The notes beneath the pieces are model-generated. The model saw nothing but the letters and a program-made list of their open reading frames with translations. It made no database searches and was not told where the DNA came from. The position numbers and the translations under genes were made by a program. From positions 124,001 to 188,000 of the forward strand of contig NZ_SPUM01000047.1 of assembly GCF_004614195.1 (NCBI RefSeq): a DNA stretch of 64,000 nucleotides, in the 5' to 3' direction. Below are positions 1-8,129 of the stretch, one piece after another (the first letter of the stretch is position 1; each line of letters begins with the position of its first letter). The stretch is from Massilia horti (lineage in GTDB: Bacteria; Pseudomonadota; Gammaproteobacteria; Burkholderiales; Burkholderiaceae_D).

Positions 1-392
1 AAGCCGCGCCCCGCGATCTCGACCCGCTCCCCCGTCCTGATCTCGTGCAATTGCAGGTAGGGCGAGCCGGGCCGCGGCAAGCGGGTGAAATCAGGCCACA
101 GTTGGCCATTGAACAGGTGCCGGCGCAGCGCCTCGATCGTTTCGGCCAGCGCGTGCACCATCAACGGTTGCGCGCGCTGCCGGCCGACGGCGTCGGCCAG
201 CAGCGGAAGGCAGCAGACATGGTCGAGATGGGCATGCGTGAGAAAGACGTGGTCAATGCATGCCAGTTCAGCGATGGCGAGATCGCCCACCCCGGTGCCC
301 GCATCGACCAACACATCGTGGTCCGCCAGCATCGCGGTCGTCCGCAGGCCCGGCCCGATGCCGCCGCTGCATCCGAGTACTTTCAGCCGCAT
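1..392 (-). CDS. MBL-fold metallo-hydrolase, 3' end beyond window
   Basis: Reading leftward from ATG 392, the protein begins MRLKVLGCSGGIGPGLRTT and contains THAHLDH (HxHxDH) at about residues 52-58, the zinc-binding signature of the metallo-beta-lactamase fold. Roughly 130 residues are visible and the C-terminus lies outside the window. The spacing of the GCSGG start and the histidine motif is like class II cyclic-nucleotide phosphodiesterases and related hydrolases, but the substrate cannot be told from this part. The start overlaps the end of the DUF2063 gene by 10 bp, so it is probably the third gene of the same operon as the MNIO enzyme. Confidence 0.8.
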   Translation of the reverse strand, partial: MRLKVLGCSGGIGPGLRTTAMLADHDVLVDAGTGVGDLAIAELACIDHVFLTHAHLDHVCCLPLLADAVGRQRAQPLMVHALAETIEALRRHLFNGQLWPDFTRLPRPGSPYLQLHEIRTGERVEIAGRG

Positions 393-1186
393 GGCGTGCT
401 CCCGGACGCGGTGCTGGCGGCCACACGGAAATCGACGAGAGTCTGCTGCGCCACGTGGCGCAGCAGGGAACCTGCAAGATCGAATCCAGGATCCGCCCCG
501 AGGGCGCGGCCAAGGGCCGCGGCCAGTGACTCGCCTTCGGACATTGCATGAAGCAGCACCAAGTCCGCTTCGGCAAGCGCGCAGCATTCGGCCGTGTCGC
601 CGCTGCGCCGGACCAGGAGATGGCCGCCCTCGCCGGAGATATCGAGCATGCCGTCCCGCTGCCCACAAGTTTGATGCCACTCCCATATCCGCAGCACCGG
701 GAAGGACGAGCTCAGCAAGCGGCACGCGGGATGCAACCTGAACACGAGGGCGGCATGGCTTTCGATGGGCACCTGCTCCAGCCTGACCAACTCCAGCGGC
801 GGATGGTCGGCTGCATGCAGGCATTCGTGCAGCGCCCATTCCAGACGGGCGACATCGGGCAGGTAGGCCAGCGCCGCCGCCGGCGGAAAGTGTTGCAGGA
901 ATGCGGGGAAGGCGCCGCCGTAGACGTTCAGGTCCCCCGATGCCGACGGATGGCTGTCGATGTAGCGGCTTGCCGCGCCATCGAAGAAAGCTTTCCCGAC
1001 CAATTGCTCGACTACAGAATAGACGCCGCGCAGGGCTTCGCGTAGGTTGTGGTGCATGTTGTTGCGGTAGACCTCAAGACGCCTGTCAACCTTGACACCG
1101 CCTTCCACGATCCAGGATTTCAGCGCTTCCCCCTCGCCGCCGGCCACGGCCGCAGCGAACGCGTCCTGCAGCTCAGCAAGCAGCAT
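383..1186 (-). CDS. DUF2063 (HvfC/BufC-type) partner protein
   Basis: 267 residues starting MLLAELQDAFAAAV. The N-terminal part has LEVYRNNMHHNLREALRGVYSVVEQLVG, typical of the DUF2063 helical domain called 'putative DNA-binding' in databases and known as HvfC/BufC beside MNIO enzymes. In studied systems this protein is the partner that helps the MNIO enzyme recognise its precursor peptide. The ATG at 1186 is preferred over an upstream in-frame ATG because it overlaps the stop of the MNIO gene by only 14 bp, which suggests translational coupling. It ends 10 bp inside the MBL gene. Confidence 0.8.
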   Translation of the reverse strand: MLLAELQDAFAAAVAGGEGEALKSWIVEGGVKVDRRLEVYRNNMHHNLREALRGVYSVVEQLVGKAFFDGAASRYIDSHPSASGDLNVYGGAFPAFLQHFPPAAALAYLPDVARLEWALHECLHAADHPPLELVRLEQVPIESHAALVFRLHPACRLLSSSFPVLRIWEWHQTCGQRDGMLDISGEGGHLLVRRSGDTAECCALAEADLVLLHAMSEGESLAAALGRALGADPGFDLAGSLLRHVAQQTLVDFRVAASTASGSTPCG

Positions 1187-2030
1187 GGTATACCTCGAGG
1201 AGTTGCTGCGCCCTGCCGGCCTCATCCTGCAGCACAGGGAAGGCGGGTAGATTCGTGTCCCATTCGATCAGGGTCGGCAGCGGGCCGAAGCGCTCGACCG
1301 CAGCGCGGTACAAATCCCATACAGGATCGGCGATCCGGGTGCCGTGCGTATCAATCAGCAGATCGCCGGCATCCTCGAAGCCGGCAAGATGGAATTCCCG
1401 CACCGCGCCGCTTGGAATTCGACGCAGGTAGGCATGCGGATCGATGGCATGGTTGACAGCATTGACGTAGAGATTGTTCACGTCGAGCAGAATGCCGCAG
1501 CCCGTCGCTGCAACCAGTTCGGCGATAAACTCGTCTTCCGTCATGATGGAATGGCGGTAGCTCAGATAGGCGGAAATATTTTCGATCAGGATCTGCCGCC
1601 CAAGAAAGTCCTGGGTCTCGTCGATGTGCGTGCACACCTGGCGCAAGGCCTCCTCCGTATAAGGCAGGGGCAGCAAGTCATTCAGGTGGCGTCTGCCGAT
1701 CGCGCCCCAACTCAGGTGTTCCGACACCAGGCCGGGGGCGAAACGGTCGACAAGGCCCTTTAGCTTGACCAGGTGTTCCCGGTCCAGGGCATCGCTTGAC
1801 CCCAGCGACAAGCCGACGCCATGCAGGCTCAATGGATAGCGGCTGCGGATCCGCTCCAGATAATGAATGTGCGGCCCGCCCTCGGCAAAATAATTTTCGG
1901 CATGCACCTCGAACCAAGCGGCGGGCGAGGCGGACGACAGCGCCGCGTCGTAATGCGCTGCGCGCAAGCCGATTCCCGCCGCGTGGGGTATTCCCGATGC
2001 AGAATCATCGCCGCTTCTGTGCGAGCTCAT
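1173..2030 (-). CDS. DUF692 / MNIO family iron oxidase (BufB-like)
   Basis: 285 residues from ATG 2030, which follows an AAGGGG ribosome site; a longer in-frame ORF reaches 2081 but lacks such a site. Family blocks in order: GIGLRAAHY near the N-terminus, WFEVHAENYF, LHGVGLSLGS, VSEHLSWG, LIENISAYLSY, ILLDVNNLYVN, EFHLAG, DTHG and IEWD. The His/Glu/Asp residues in these blocks form the multinuclear iron site in the MNIO family, whose members modify cysteines of ribosomally made peptides, for example in copper-binding bufferins. It is first in an operon with DUF2063 and an MBL hydrolase. No Cys-containing precursor gene was found next to it, so the substrate is unknown. Confidence 0.85.
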   Translation of the reverse strand: MSSHRSGDDSASGIPHAAGIGLRAAHYDAALSSASPAAWFEVHAENYFAEGGPHIHYLERIRSRYPLSLHGVGLSLGSSDALDREHLVKLKGLVDRFAPGLVSEHLSWGAIGRRHLNDLLPLPYTEEALRQVCTHIDETQDFLGRQILIENISAYLSYRHSIMTEDEFIAELVAATGCGILLDVNNLYVNAVNHAIDPHAYLRRIPSGAVREFHLAGFEDAGDLLIDTHGTRIADPVWDLYRAAVERFGPLPTLIEWDTNLPAFPVLQDEAGRAQQLLEVYHAAC

Positions 2031-2414
2031 GGCATCCCCTTGCCCTCGGGTGGTGGACCTATTCTTCGCTACGAAAATCACGAAATTGTCACGGCAGGTT
2101 CAAATATTGGTCACGCGCGGTGGGCGCGGCAAAGCGGCCCCGAGGCAAGCGCCCTCGAGCGCGGATAGCTGCTCGAATAGGGATGTTCGTTGGATCCGGC
2201 CAGTTGCTTATAGCGCGGCAGGAAAAAACATCGACAGCTTGCGTAACTGCCTCGTGCAGCGGGTCGAAACACATTGACCAAACCGCGCATCCGCCGGTGC
2301 GTTCCCGGGCAGGCAGCCCCGGCATTGCGGCTGATTGCAGTCCGGAAATCGTGCAAAAGGATTACGACAAACTGCGCCTGCCCGAAATCCGCTGCAGTGC
2401 AAGGAGAATTGCTT
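2031..2414. other. divergent intergenic region
   Basis: This 384 bp gap lies between the leftward MNIO operon and the rightward response regulator and must hold both promoters. I see no convincing sigma-70 boxes and no small ORF resembling a bufferin-type precursor (signal peptide plus several Cys). The AAGGAG ribosome site of the regulator is at 2401-2406. Confidence 0.5.
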
Positions 2415-3218
2415 ATGTCACGTCAAGTACTGGTCATCGAAGCAGACGAGGAAACCTTTGTTGCAATTGGCGCCGCGCTGGGCGTGCTGTCCTGCGAGGT
2501 CAAGCATGTAGGCGATGGCCGGGAAGCCTTGGCCGAGGCCATGTCTCATCCCTATGACCTCATCATTTTGGACCTTTCCCTGCAGCAGCTCAATGGACTG
2601 GAATTGTGCTGCCGCATCCGCGGGATTGAACCCTACATGCCCATCATCATGCTCTCATCCGAAGCAAGCGAAACCGACCATGTGCTCGGTCTGGAATTGG
2701 GGGCAGACCTTTTCGTGACCAAGCCGTTTAGCGTGGCCGAATTGATTGCACGCATCAAGGCGATCTTCCGCCTGGTCGACAAGCTCTTGCAGTCGCCGTC
2801 CGCCGCACCGCAAATCCTTCATTGCGGCAACATGCGTATCGACGCGGAGAGCCATGAAGTGAGCATGGGCGGCAGGCAGGTCGATCTCACTGCCAAGGAA
2901 TTTCAATTGCTGCTGCACTTTGCGCGCAATCCGGGGCGGGTGTATAGCCGCTTGCAGCTTCTGGAACAGGTATGGGGTTACCAGCACAGCGGTTACGAAC
3001 ACACGGTCAATTCCCACATCAACCGCCTGCGCGCAAAGATCGAGAACCACCCGGACGAGCCGTCGTTCATCCAGACGATTTGGGGTGTCGGCTATAAGTT
3101 CAATGCCCAGGCGACAAGCCCGGGGCGGACAGGTGATCGTGCGGCGTCTTCCACGGGCACCAGCAGCAACGCAAGACGCTCGGCCAGAAGTCGCCATGCT
3201 TGGTCGGGTCGCGCATAA
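2415..3218 (+). CDS. orphan OmpR/PhoB-family response regulator
   Basis: 267 residues from ATG 2415, placed nine bases after AAGGAG. The receiver domain (about 4-118) has a phospho-acceptor Asp53 (ILDLS), Ser81 and Lys103 (TKPFS). The acidic pocket is unusual: VIEADEE places an Ala where most receivers have the second acidic residue. The C-terminal winged helix (about 135-235) has LTAKEFQLL, VNSHINRLRAKI and IQTIWGVGYKF. A Ser/Arg-rich tail of about 30 residues follows. No sensor kinase is adjacent. It may sense the same stress as the divergent MNIO operon, which is inference from position only. Confidence 0.88.
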   Translation: MSRQVLVIEADEETFVAIGAALGVLSCEVKHVGDGREALAEAMSHPYDLIILDLSLQQLNGLELCCRIRGIEPYMPIIMLSSEASETDHVLGLELGADLFVTKPFSVAELIARIKAIFRLVDKLLQSPSAAPQILHCGNMRIDAESHEVSMGGRQVDLTAKEFQLLLHFARNPGRVYSRLQLLEQVWGYQHSGYEHTVNSHINRLRAKIENHPDEPSFIQTIWGVGYKFNAQATSPGRTGDRAASSTGTSSNARRSARSRHAWSGRA

Positions 3219-3224
3219 GCGGAG

Positions 3225-3512
3225 CTACTGCATCGCGGCTTGCGCGACCTTGTCGTGGATCTGGCGCTTGAATTCAACCAGGTCTTGCGCATTGATGTCG
3301 GAGATAGCGGAAAACTGCATGCCATTCTGGCTCCAGGGTAGCAGCTGGAAGCCCTGACGCGAGCTGACGTGTGGCGCGGTGTCGTGGCGCCGGGGCACGC
3401 CCGGCGCGCGGTCGGTGAAAGTGATTGCCGTACCCTTGACCAGCCTGTGTCGCGCCGCCGTGAGCAGTATGTTGCCATCGGTGCTGCGGCGATACGCCGC
3501 CTCGCCGCCATG
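3225..3512 (-). pseudogene. remnant of an anti-sigma factor C-terminal domain
   Basis: The leftward frame reads SSRQGFQLLPWSQNGMQF then SAISDINAQDLVEFKRQI and stops at 3225. This resembles the C-terminus of the transmembrane anti-sigma factors that accompany ECF sigma factors (RQGYxLxxWxxxGMxxxxVSDLNxxELxxF). The zinc-binding N-terminus and transmembrane helix expected upstream are absent, and upstream sequence does not continue in the family pattern. It is therefore called a truncated remnant, with the IS3 fragment next to it as the likely cause. The assignment rests on about 40 residues. Confidence 0.5.
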
Positions 3513-3587
3513 GCATTTCCGGTCTGTTCTGGACCTCAGATGCCGCGTCCTCAATCACGGATTTTTCAAAAGCCACCACCTCAGCGC

Positions 3588-3731
3588 CGGGAGATCGTGC
3601 GCTGGGTAGTCAATCAGGGGCGCGCAACGATCAAGACGGCATGCATGGCGTTTGGCTTCAGCCAGACGTGCCTTCGATATGCCCGCGGCAACGGCATGAG
3701 GGACGTCGCCGCCTTCGTCATCAACTCGTAA
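3588..3731 (+). pseudogene. IS3-family transposase OrfB, N-terminal fragment
   Basis: The rightward frame reads RREIVRWVVNQGRATIKTAC then MAFGFSQTCLRY, which matches the start of IS3-group OrfB proteins (REMVxWAVxxxGxSIRxACxxFGxSxTCYRY). After this block the frame loses similarity and stops at 3731; the integrase core with its DDE residues is absent. No terminal inverted repeats or target duplication could be recognised, so only a small internal piece of the element survives. Confidence 0.6.
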
Positions 3732-3826
3732 TGCCGGTGACATTCTGCCGTCAGAGCCGCCTTCTTAGACTGTCTTCACTGTCTGCACATCGGGTTCAGA
3801 CGCCAACCACACTGGAACTCAAGATC

Positions 3827-4168
3827 ATGATCACTCTGCCTCGCCTCGCTCTCGCCGCTTCCTTCCTCCTCGCCCTGAATGCGCCCGTTTACGCCATCGG
3901 CCTAACCGGCACCGTCGCCGACTATGGCAATCCCGCCCCCGAAAAGGCCGCCGGCCGCGTGATCACGCTCGGCGCCGACAGCAAGTACATCAACGTCGAA
4001 AACGGCGAAACTGTCACCATCCGCGTCAACGGCAAGGCCATCACTTGGGCCTTCTACACCTTCCCTAGCATCACAAGTTTCGATCTTCACACGATCGCCC
4101 CGCAAGACGTCGCGGCAGGCGCCATCCGCGTCTACGTCGCCGACAACCCGCTCTACCGGGGGGGATGA
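3827..4168 (+). CDS. CzcE-like periplasmic copper-binding protein
   Basis: 113 residues from ATG 3827: signal peptide MITLPRLALAASFLLALNAPVYA, then a small domain with VITLGADSKYINVENGETVTIRVNGKAITWAF, SFDLHTIAP and VYVADNPLYRGG. This order matches CzcE of Cupriavidus metallidurans, a periplasmic protein that binds copper. It overlaps the next ORF by an ATGA, and a CusR/CusS-type system follows, so copper control is likely. No strong ribosome site is visible. The family call is good; metal preference is inferred. Confidence 0.75.
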   Translation: MITLPRLALAASFLLALNAPVYAIGLTGTVADYGNPAPEKAAGRVITLGADSKYINVENGETVTIRVNGKAITWAFYTFPSITSFDLHTIAPQDVAAGAIRVYVADNPLYRGG

Positions 4169-4443
4169 TCATGAAAGCGTTGCTCGGCGCCGCTGTCCTG
4201 TTCGCCGCCGCCAATACCCGGGCGGCGGGCAGTATCGAACAGGGTCAGAAGCTCTCCGCCGCCATGTGCGCGGCCTGCGTACGCCTCATCCCGGGCGAGC
4301 ACGACACTTCGCTCGACCACGGCGCCCCGTTCAAGGAATTCTTCGGCCCGACCTTTTATACCTTCGACCACAGGGGAGTACACTTTATCTTTTGCGGCAG
4401 CGGCCATGAAGAAATGAACGGCAAGTTCATCGTCAAGGCCTGA
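4165..4443 (+). pseudogene. chimeric remnant: cytochrome c, metallophosphoesterase and cupredoxin pieces
   Basis: The 92-codon ORF reads like three protein fragments joined in frame. Residues 1-38 are a signal peptide and GSIEQGQKLSAAMCAAC, like the start of a small cytochrome c, but the haem motif ends CAACV instead of CxxCH. Residues 40-75 (LIPGEHDTSLDHG, FYTFDHRGVHFI) look like the middle of a secreted metallophosphoesterase. Residues 76-92 ([17 protein letters not shown]) look like the copper-binding end of a cupredoxin. Two internal deletions in a former cytochrome-phosphoesterase-cupredoxin operon would give this. It is unlikely to be functional. Confidence 0.6.
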
Positions 4444-4454
4444 ACGGAGCCCCC

Positions 4455-5126
4455 ATGCGTTTGCTGATTGTCGAAGACGAGCCCAAGACCGGCGCCTACC
4501 TGCGCAAGGGCCTGAACGAATCGGGATTTGTCGCCGATCTGGCGGCCACCGGTCTCGACGGACTCGACATGGCGCTCGAACTCGACTACGAACTGGTCGT
4601 GCTCGACGTCATGCTCCCCGGCATGGACGGCTGGACCTTGCTACGCCAGCTGCGCGCCAGCAAGGACACGCCGGTGTTGCTGCTCACCGCCCGCGACGAG
4701 GTCAGCGACCGCGTCAAGGGCCTCGAGCTCGGGGCCGACGACTATCTGGTCAAGCCTTTCGATTTTTCCGAGCTGGTCGCACGCATCAAGACCATCATGC
4801 GGCGCGGCAAAGCACGCAATGTCGACACCGTGCAGCTGGCCGATCTCGAAATCGACGTCTTTAAGCGCAAGGTGACCCGCGCCGGCCGGCGCATCGAGCT
4901 AACCGCCAAGGAATTCGCCCTGCTCCATCTGCTCGCCAAGCGCCCCGGCGAGGTGCACTCGCGCGCGATGATTGCCTCCCAGCTGTGGGACATGAACTTC
5001 GATTCGGACACCAATGTCGTCGACGTCGCCATCCGCCGCCTGCGCGCCAAGATCGACGATCCATTTGAGAAAAAGCTCGTGCACACTATGCGCGGCATGG
5101 GCTACCTGATGGAAGAACGAGATTGA
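4455..5126 (+). CDS. cusR: heavy-metal response regulator (CusR/CopR type)
   Basis: 223 residues, the normal length for the family. Receiver domain 1-115 with acidic pair in VEDEP, phospho-acceptor Asp51 ([13 protein letters not shown]), Thr78 and Lys100; OmpR-type winged helix from about 125 with [33 protein letters not shown] and [14 protein letters not shown]. This matches the CusR/CopR/CzcR group that activates metal-efflux genes. It overlaps the sensor kinase start by TTGA, so the two are coupled. CzcE upstream is a plausible target; no efflux pump genes remain nearby. Confidence 0.9.
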   Translation: MRLLIVEDEPKTGAYLRKGLNESGFVADLAATGLDGLDMALELDYELVVLDVMLPGMDGWTLLRQLRASKDTPVLLLTARDEVSDRVKGLELGADDYLVKPFDFSELVARIKTIMRRGKARNVDTVQLADLEIDVFKRKVTRAGRRIELTAKEFALLHLLAKRPGEVHSRAMIASQLWDMNFDSDTNVVDVAIRRLRAKIDDPFEKKLVHTMRGMGYLMEERD

Positions 5127-6514
5127 ACCGGCTCGCTTCCTCCACTTCGATCACCCTGCGCCTGACCCTGCTGTTCGCGGTGGTGGCGGCGCTGACGTTT
5201 GCATCGGTCGGCGCCTACCTCTACGGCGCGCTGGCCGGGAGCATGGCCCACAACGACGACCTCGAAATCCTTACCCGGGTGCGTCTGATGCGCCAGTTCC
5301 TGTCGACTGCGCCGTCGGCCGAGGCGCTGCACACGGCGCCCCATCCGCTGATCGACGCCGTCTTCTTGAACGAAGGCTGCGTACTACGTGTCGCCGGGCT
5401 CGATGGCCGGCTGCTGCTGCAAACCTCGGTCCCCTCGCATCCGCTGCCGGCAATGGCGCCGATATCGGTCGCCATCGCGCCGAAGGTAACCGATCTCGTG
5501 GACTGGGGCGTAGGCCGCTCGGTGCAGGTTGAGGCCAGACTTGGCGACGGCACGCCGGTAATTGCGACCATCGCCCGCGAGCGTTCGGACCGCGCCGCCA
5601 TGCTGCAGCGTTACACGCGCAACCTCACCGCCGCCATCGCCGCCGGCGCCCTGCTGGTCGCCTTCCTTGGCTACCTCGCCGTGCGCCACGCCATCGGTTC
5701 GCTGCGGGCGGTCATCGGCAAGGCCAACGACATCAGCACCCACTGCCTGCAAACCCGGTTGGCCATCGACAGCATGCCCAGCGAAGTGCGCGAACTGAGC
5801 GCCGCCTTCAACGGCATGCTCGACCGCCTGGAAGACGGCGTGCAGCGCCTTTCCGGCTTTGCCGCCGACCTGGCGCACGACCTACGCACGCCGATCAACA
5901 CCCTGATGGTGCAGACCCAGGTGGCCCTGTCGCGCCCGCGCCAGCCCGAGGATTACCGGGCGCTGCTCGCGTCGTCCATCGAAGAATACCAGCGCTTGGC
6001 GCGCATGATAGAGAACACGCTGTTTCTCGCCCGCGCCGACAACGCGCAGCTGGCCGTGCACCGCGAGATGCTGGACGCCGAAGCGGAGCTGCAGCGCATT
6101 CGCGACTACTTCGAGGGCGTGGCCGAGGAAGCCGGCATCATTCTCGATGTCAGCGCCAAGAATGTGCGCGTACACGCCGATCCTATCCTGTTTCGCCGCG
6201 CCGTCAACAACCTGGTATCGAATGCCATCCGCTACACGCCGCGCGGCGGCGTCGTGCACCTGAGTGCGGGCCAGCCGGGCGGCGGCGTCGAAGTCGTCGT
6301 CGAGAACACCGGGCCGGGCATCGCCGTCGAACACATGCCATACATCTTCGACCGCTACTACCGCGGCGACCCGGCGCGCTCGGCCGCTGGCCATTCGGTG
6401 GGTCTGGGTCTGTCGATCGTCCAGGCCATCATGAGGCTGCACAGCGGCGAAATCGACGCCGACAGCACGCCGGGCGTACGCACGCGCTTCTGCATGCGTT
6501 TCGGTACTGCCTGA
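5123..6514 (+). CDS. cusS: heavy-metal sensor histidine kinase (CusS type)
   Basis: 463 residues. Two membrane segments (about 12-33 and 168-187) flank a periplasmic sensor domain; a HAMP linker follows. The dimerisation box [15 protein letters not shown] puts the phospho-acceptor at His252. ATP-binding boxes are [16 protein letters not shown] (N), [26 protein letters not shown] (G1/F) and [16 protein letters not shown] (G2). Translation starts at TTG 5123, overlapping the stop of the regulator gene. The pair is expected to sense periplasmic copper or silver, but the metal is inferred from family and from the CzcE neighbour. Confidence 0.88.
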   Translation: MNRLASSTSITLRLTLLFAVVAALTFASVGAYLYGALAGSMAHNDDLEILTRVRLMRQFLSTAPSAEALHTAPHPLIDAVFLNEGCVLRVAGLDGRLLLQTSVPSHPLPAMAPISVAIAPKVTDLVDWGVGRSVQVEARLGDGTPVIATIARERSDRAAMLQRYTRNLTAAIAAGALLVAFLGYLAVRHAIGSLRAVIGKANDISTHCLQTRLAIDSMPSEVRELSAAFNGMLDRLEDGVQRLSGFAADLAHDLRTPINTLMVQTQVALSRPRQPEDYRALLASSIEEYQRLARMIENTLFLARADNAQLAVHREMLDAEAELQRIRDYFEGVAEEAGIILDVSAKNVRVHADPILFRRAVNNLVSNAIRYTPRGGVVHLSAGQPGGGVEVVVENTGPGIAVEHMPYIFDRYYRGDPARSAAGHSVGLGLSIVQAIMRLHSGEIDADSTPGVRTRFCMRFGTA

Positions 6515-6627
6515 AAAATACATCCCATACTTAGCGGTGACATAGCCAAAAATAATGGCTCCGAGAGATGAGAACTGCCTCTTGCGCCTCGGCTCGCGCG
6601 AGGTATTAGGCGTCCTCGCGGCAGCAC

Positions 6628-6969
6628 CTACCGGCCATAAGTGTTGAACGCAGGTTGTAGGTAGCTGATGAGCTGCTTTTCCAATGGGCCACGCTCATTG
6701 CGTTCGTGCCACCGTATCCAGATACCGGAGTCCGTATGACCGAATGCACGATACCTCTGCTGAAGTTCGATGAGGAGCAGCACCTTGCCGGGGTGACGTA
6801 ACGAAGTGGATAGACGCTGCCCTCCCGATCGTGGGGACAACAACAAAATCTCGTTGGGATCGGCGAGGTAGCTTTGGAGTCGCTCGTGAAGTGTCTTGGC
6901 CTTCCCAACATACAACACTCCAGTGTTGCGTTCGAGCGGCCCATCGTAGTTTGTGAATACTCCTGAAGA
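6628..6969 (-). pseudogene. GIY-YIG nuclease-like cassette gene, 5' truncated
   Basis: The leftward frame is open from a TGA at 6970-6972 and reads GVFTNYDGPLERNTG, VLYVGKAKTLHERLQSYL, IWIRWHERNERGPLEKQLI and SYLQPAFNTYGR. VLYVGKAKTL is the second half of a GIY-YIG fold, with R at LHERLQSYL and a Glu at PLEKQLI. The first beta strand and start codon are missing: upstream DNA switches into the ankyrin gene. A GTG at 6918 could start a still shorter product. It is probably the remainder of a cassette gene whose head was deleted. Confidence 0.6.
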
Positions 6970-7265
6970 TCAGCGCCGCGCGCCGCGAACCAAGCAAACA
7001 ACTCCTTGTATCCGAGTTGAGCTACCTCGAAAACAACGGGAGTTCCAAACTTGTTCTTCGTATCTATGTCCGCCCCTTTTGCATGAAGCCACGCGACTGC
7101 CTCCATGTCATTCTCCAAAGCGAGGAAATGAAGCACCGTCTCGCCGAGTGAGTCGGCTAGATGGACTAGCGCTGGGGTCTCTGCGAGAAGCTTTTCCGCA
7201 ACTTCGAACTCGCCGGCGTAGAGCACATCTCGGAACTGGTACCAAATTTGGGGCGTCTCGCTCAT
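6970..7265 (-). pseudogene. ankyrin-repeat cassette gene, 3' truncated
   Basis: From ATG 7265 the protein has ankyrin-type helices: VLYAGEFEVAEKLLAETPAL, LGETVLHFLALENDMEAVAWLHAKGADI, FGTPVVFEVAQLGYKELFAWFAARGADL. At about 6965 the reading runs out of frame into the GIY-YIG fragment and continues as meaningless sequence to a stop at 6606. The ATG sits six bases after the attC core site at 7271-7277, the usual place for a cassette gene. A 3' deletion fused it to the next cassette; a hybrid protein of 219 residues may still be made. Confidence 0.6.
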
Positions 7266-7270
7266 AAAGC

Positions 7271-7334
7271 GCCTAACGTAGAGCTAAGCGGCTGCCGCCA
7301 GCAAACTAAATCCGTTTCGAACGACCTGTTAGCG
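7271..7334 (-). repeat. attC-like recombination site between cassettes
   Basis: 64 bp bounded by GCCTAAC (7271-7277, fitting RYYYAAC) and GTTAGCG (7328-7334, one base off GTTRRRY), with imperfectly complementary arms between them. It separates the 124-residue membrane protein gene from the ankyrin gene, both read leftward, exactly where an integron attC should lie. Confidence 0.65.
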
Positions 7335-7335
7335 T

Positions 7336-7710
7336 TCATGCCGCAACGCGCGCACTCTTGAACCATGCGCTCGCGTTCCCGGTGAACAAGGGAACCAGGG
7401 CGGACACTTGCACGAGCATAGGGATTACATCAAGCGGGTCACTTGGGCGCGGAGGAGCAACGAGAATGCCGAAGACCAATAGCAGTGGGTAAACCCACCG
7501 GGCCGAGTTGCGGCCGCTTGAGATCCCGACGATGAAGTATCCATGAATTGCCACCCCGATAACCGAGAGCCAAAGGAGCTTCGCTAGGCTCACTCCATAT
7601 GAATCAAATAGCGCGAAGCGAACGATGATGCCGAACGCGAGGACGGCCCAGAGAACGTGGACCGAAAATCGCACGCGCTTTGGGGCGTCGAATGGAGGAA
7701 GGAGCTTCAT
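7336..7710 (-). CDS. cassette-borne small membrane protein
   Basis: 124 residues beginning MKLLPPFDAPKRVRFSVHVL. Hydrophobic stretches at about 17-33, 42-62, 72-88 and 96-111 suggest four membrane helices with short loops. No catalytic or binding motif is visible and no function can be assigned. The gene is flanked on both sides by attC-like sites and its stop lies next to one of them, so it is a complete gene cassette in the same orientation as its neighbours. Confidence 0.7.
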   Translation of the reverse strand: MKLLPPFDAPKRVRFSVHVLWAVLAFGIIVRFALFDSYGVSLAKLLWLSVIGVAIHGYFIVGISSGRNSARWVYPLLLVFGILVAPPRPSDPLDVIPMLVQVSALVPLFTGNASAWFKSARVAA

Positions 7711-7718
7711 AGTTTGAG

Positions 7719-7778
7719 CTCAAACGTTGCGATTAACCGGCGCGCTTTAGCGCGTCCGGGTTGAATGGTTTGTTAGGG
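7719..7778 (-). repeat. attC-like recombination site, translated into cassette 3' end
   Basis: 60 bp bounded by a core CCCTAAC on the minus strand (7772-7778) and a degenerate GTTTGAG (7719-7725). The centre is a strong hairpin, CGCGCTTTAGCGCG at 7740-7753. The upstream ORF reads through the first half of the site and ends KPFNPDALKRAG at 7733, a peptide I recognise as a frequent attC-encoded tail of cassette proteins. Confidence 0.8.
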
Positions 7779-8128
7779 CCTCCAATTGGCAGGAGGAAGC
7801 AACTTGCACAAAGGACGAGCAGTACTAGGACGCAGATAACTGATGCCGCATGCAATGCCACGGAGCCAAGACAGTAAGCAGCCAATAGCGCCGCTACCAA
7901 CGCGGCGCACAGAGCCATTCGAATCCGAACTAGGCGTTTCAGCGGGAGGACGGCCGCCGTAGCGAGGCAAACAGCGAGGAAAAAGACCGGGGAATAGATT
8001 TCAAAGAACAATGGCCAAGCTATGACACCGAGAATGCCGAGATTTGAAGCCCAAAAGAATGGCGCAGCCCCCGCCAAAGCGGCAGCAAGTAAGAACAGCA
8101 TTCTCAGGGCAAAGACTTTCAAGATCAT
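7733..8128 (-). CDS. cassette-borne hydrophobic membrane protein
   Basis: 131 residues from ATG 8128, which lies just after a GTTAGGG core site. Hydrophobic segments at about 5-25, 29-57, 68-92 and 95-114 suggest four membrane helices; charged residues are few (KRLVRIR near 64-70). The last 12 residues are encoded inside the attC site. No domain is recognisable. The protein is a typical function-unknown cassette product. Confidence 0.65.
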   Translation of the reverse strand: MILKVFALRMLFLLAAALAGAAPFFWASNLGILGVIAWPLFFEIYSPVFFLAVCLATAAVLPLKRLVRIRMALCAALVAALLAAYCLGSVALHAASVICVLVLLVLCASCFLLPIGGPNKPFNPDALKRAG

Positions 8129-8129
8129 T

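Noticed and set aside
2089-2356. Leftward small frames tested as an MNIO precursor peptide
   Set aside because: They contain a few Cys but no signal peptide, no regular Cys pattern and no ribosome site.
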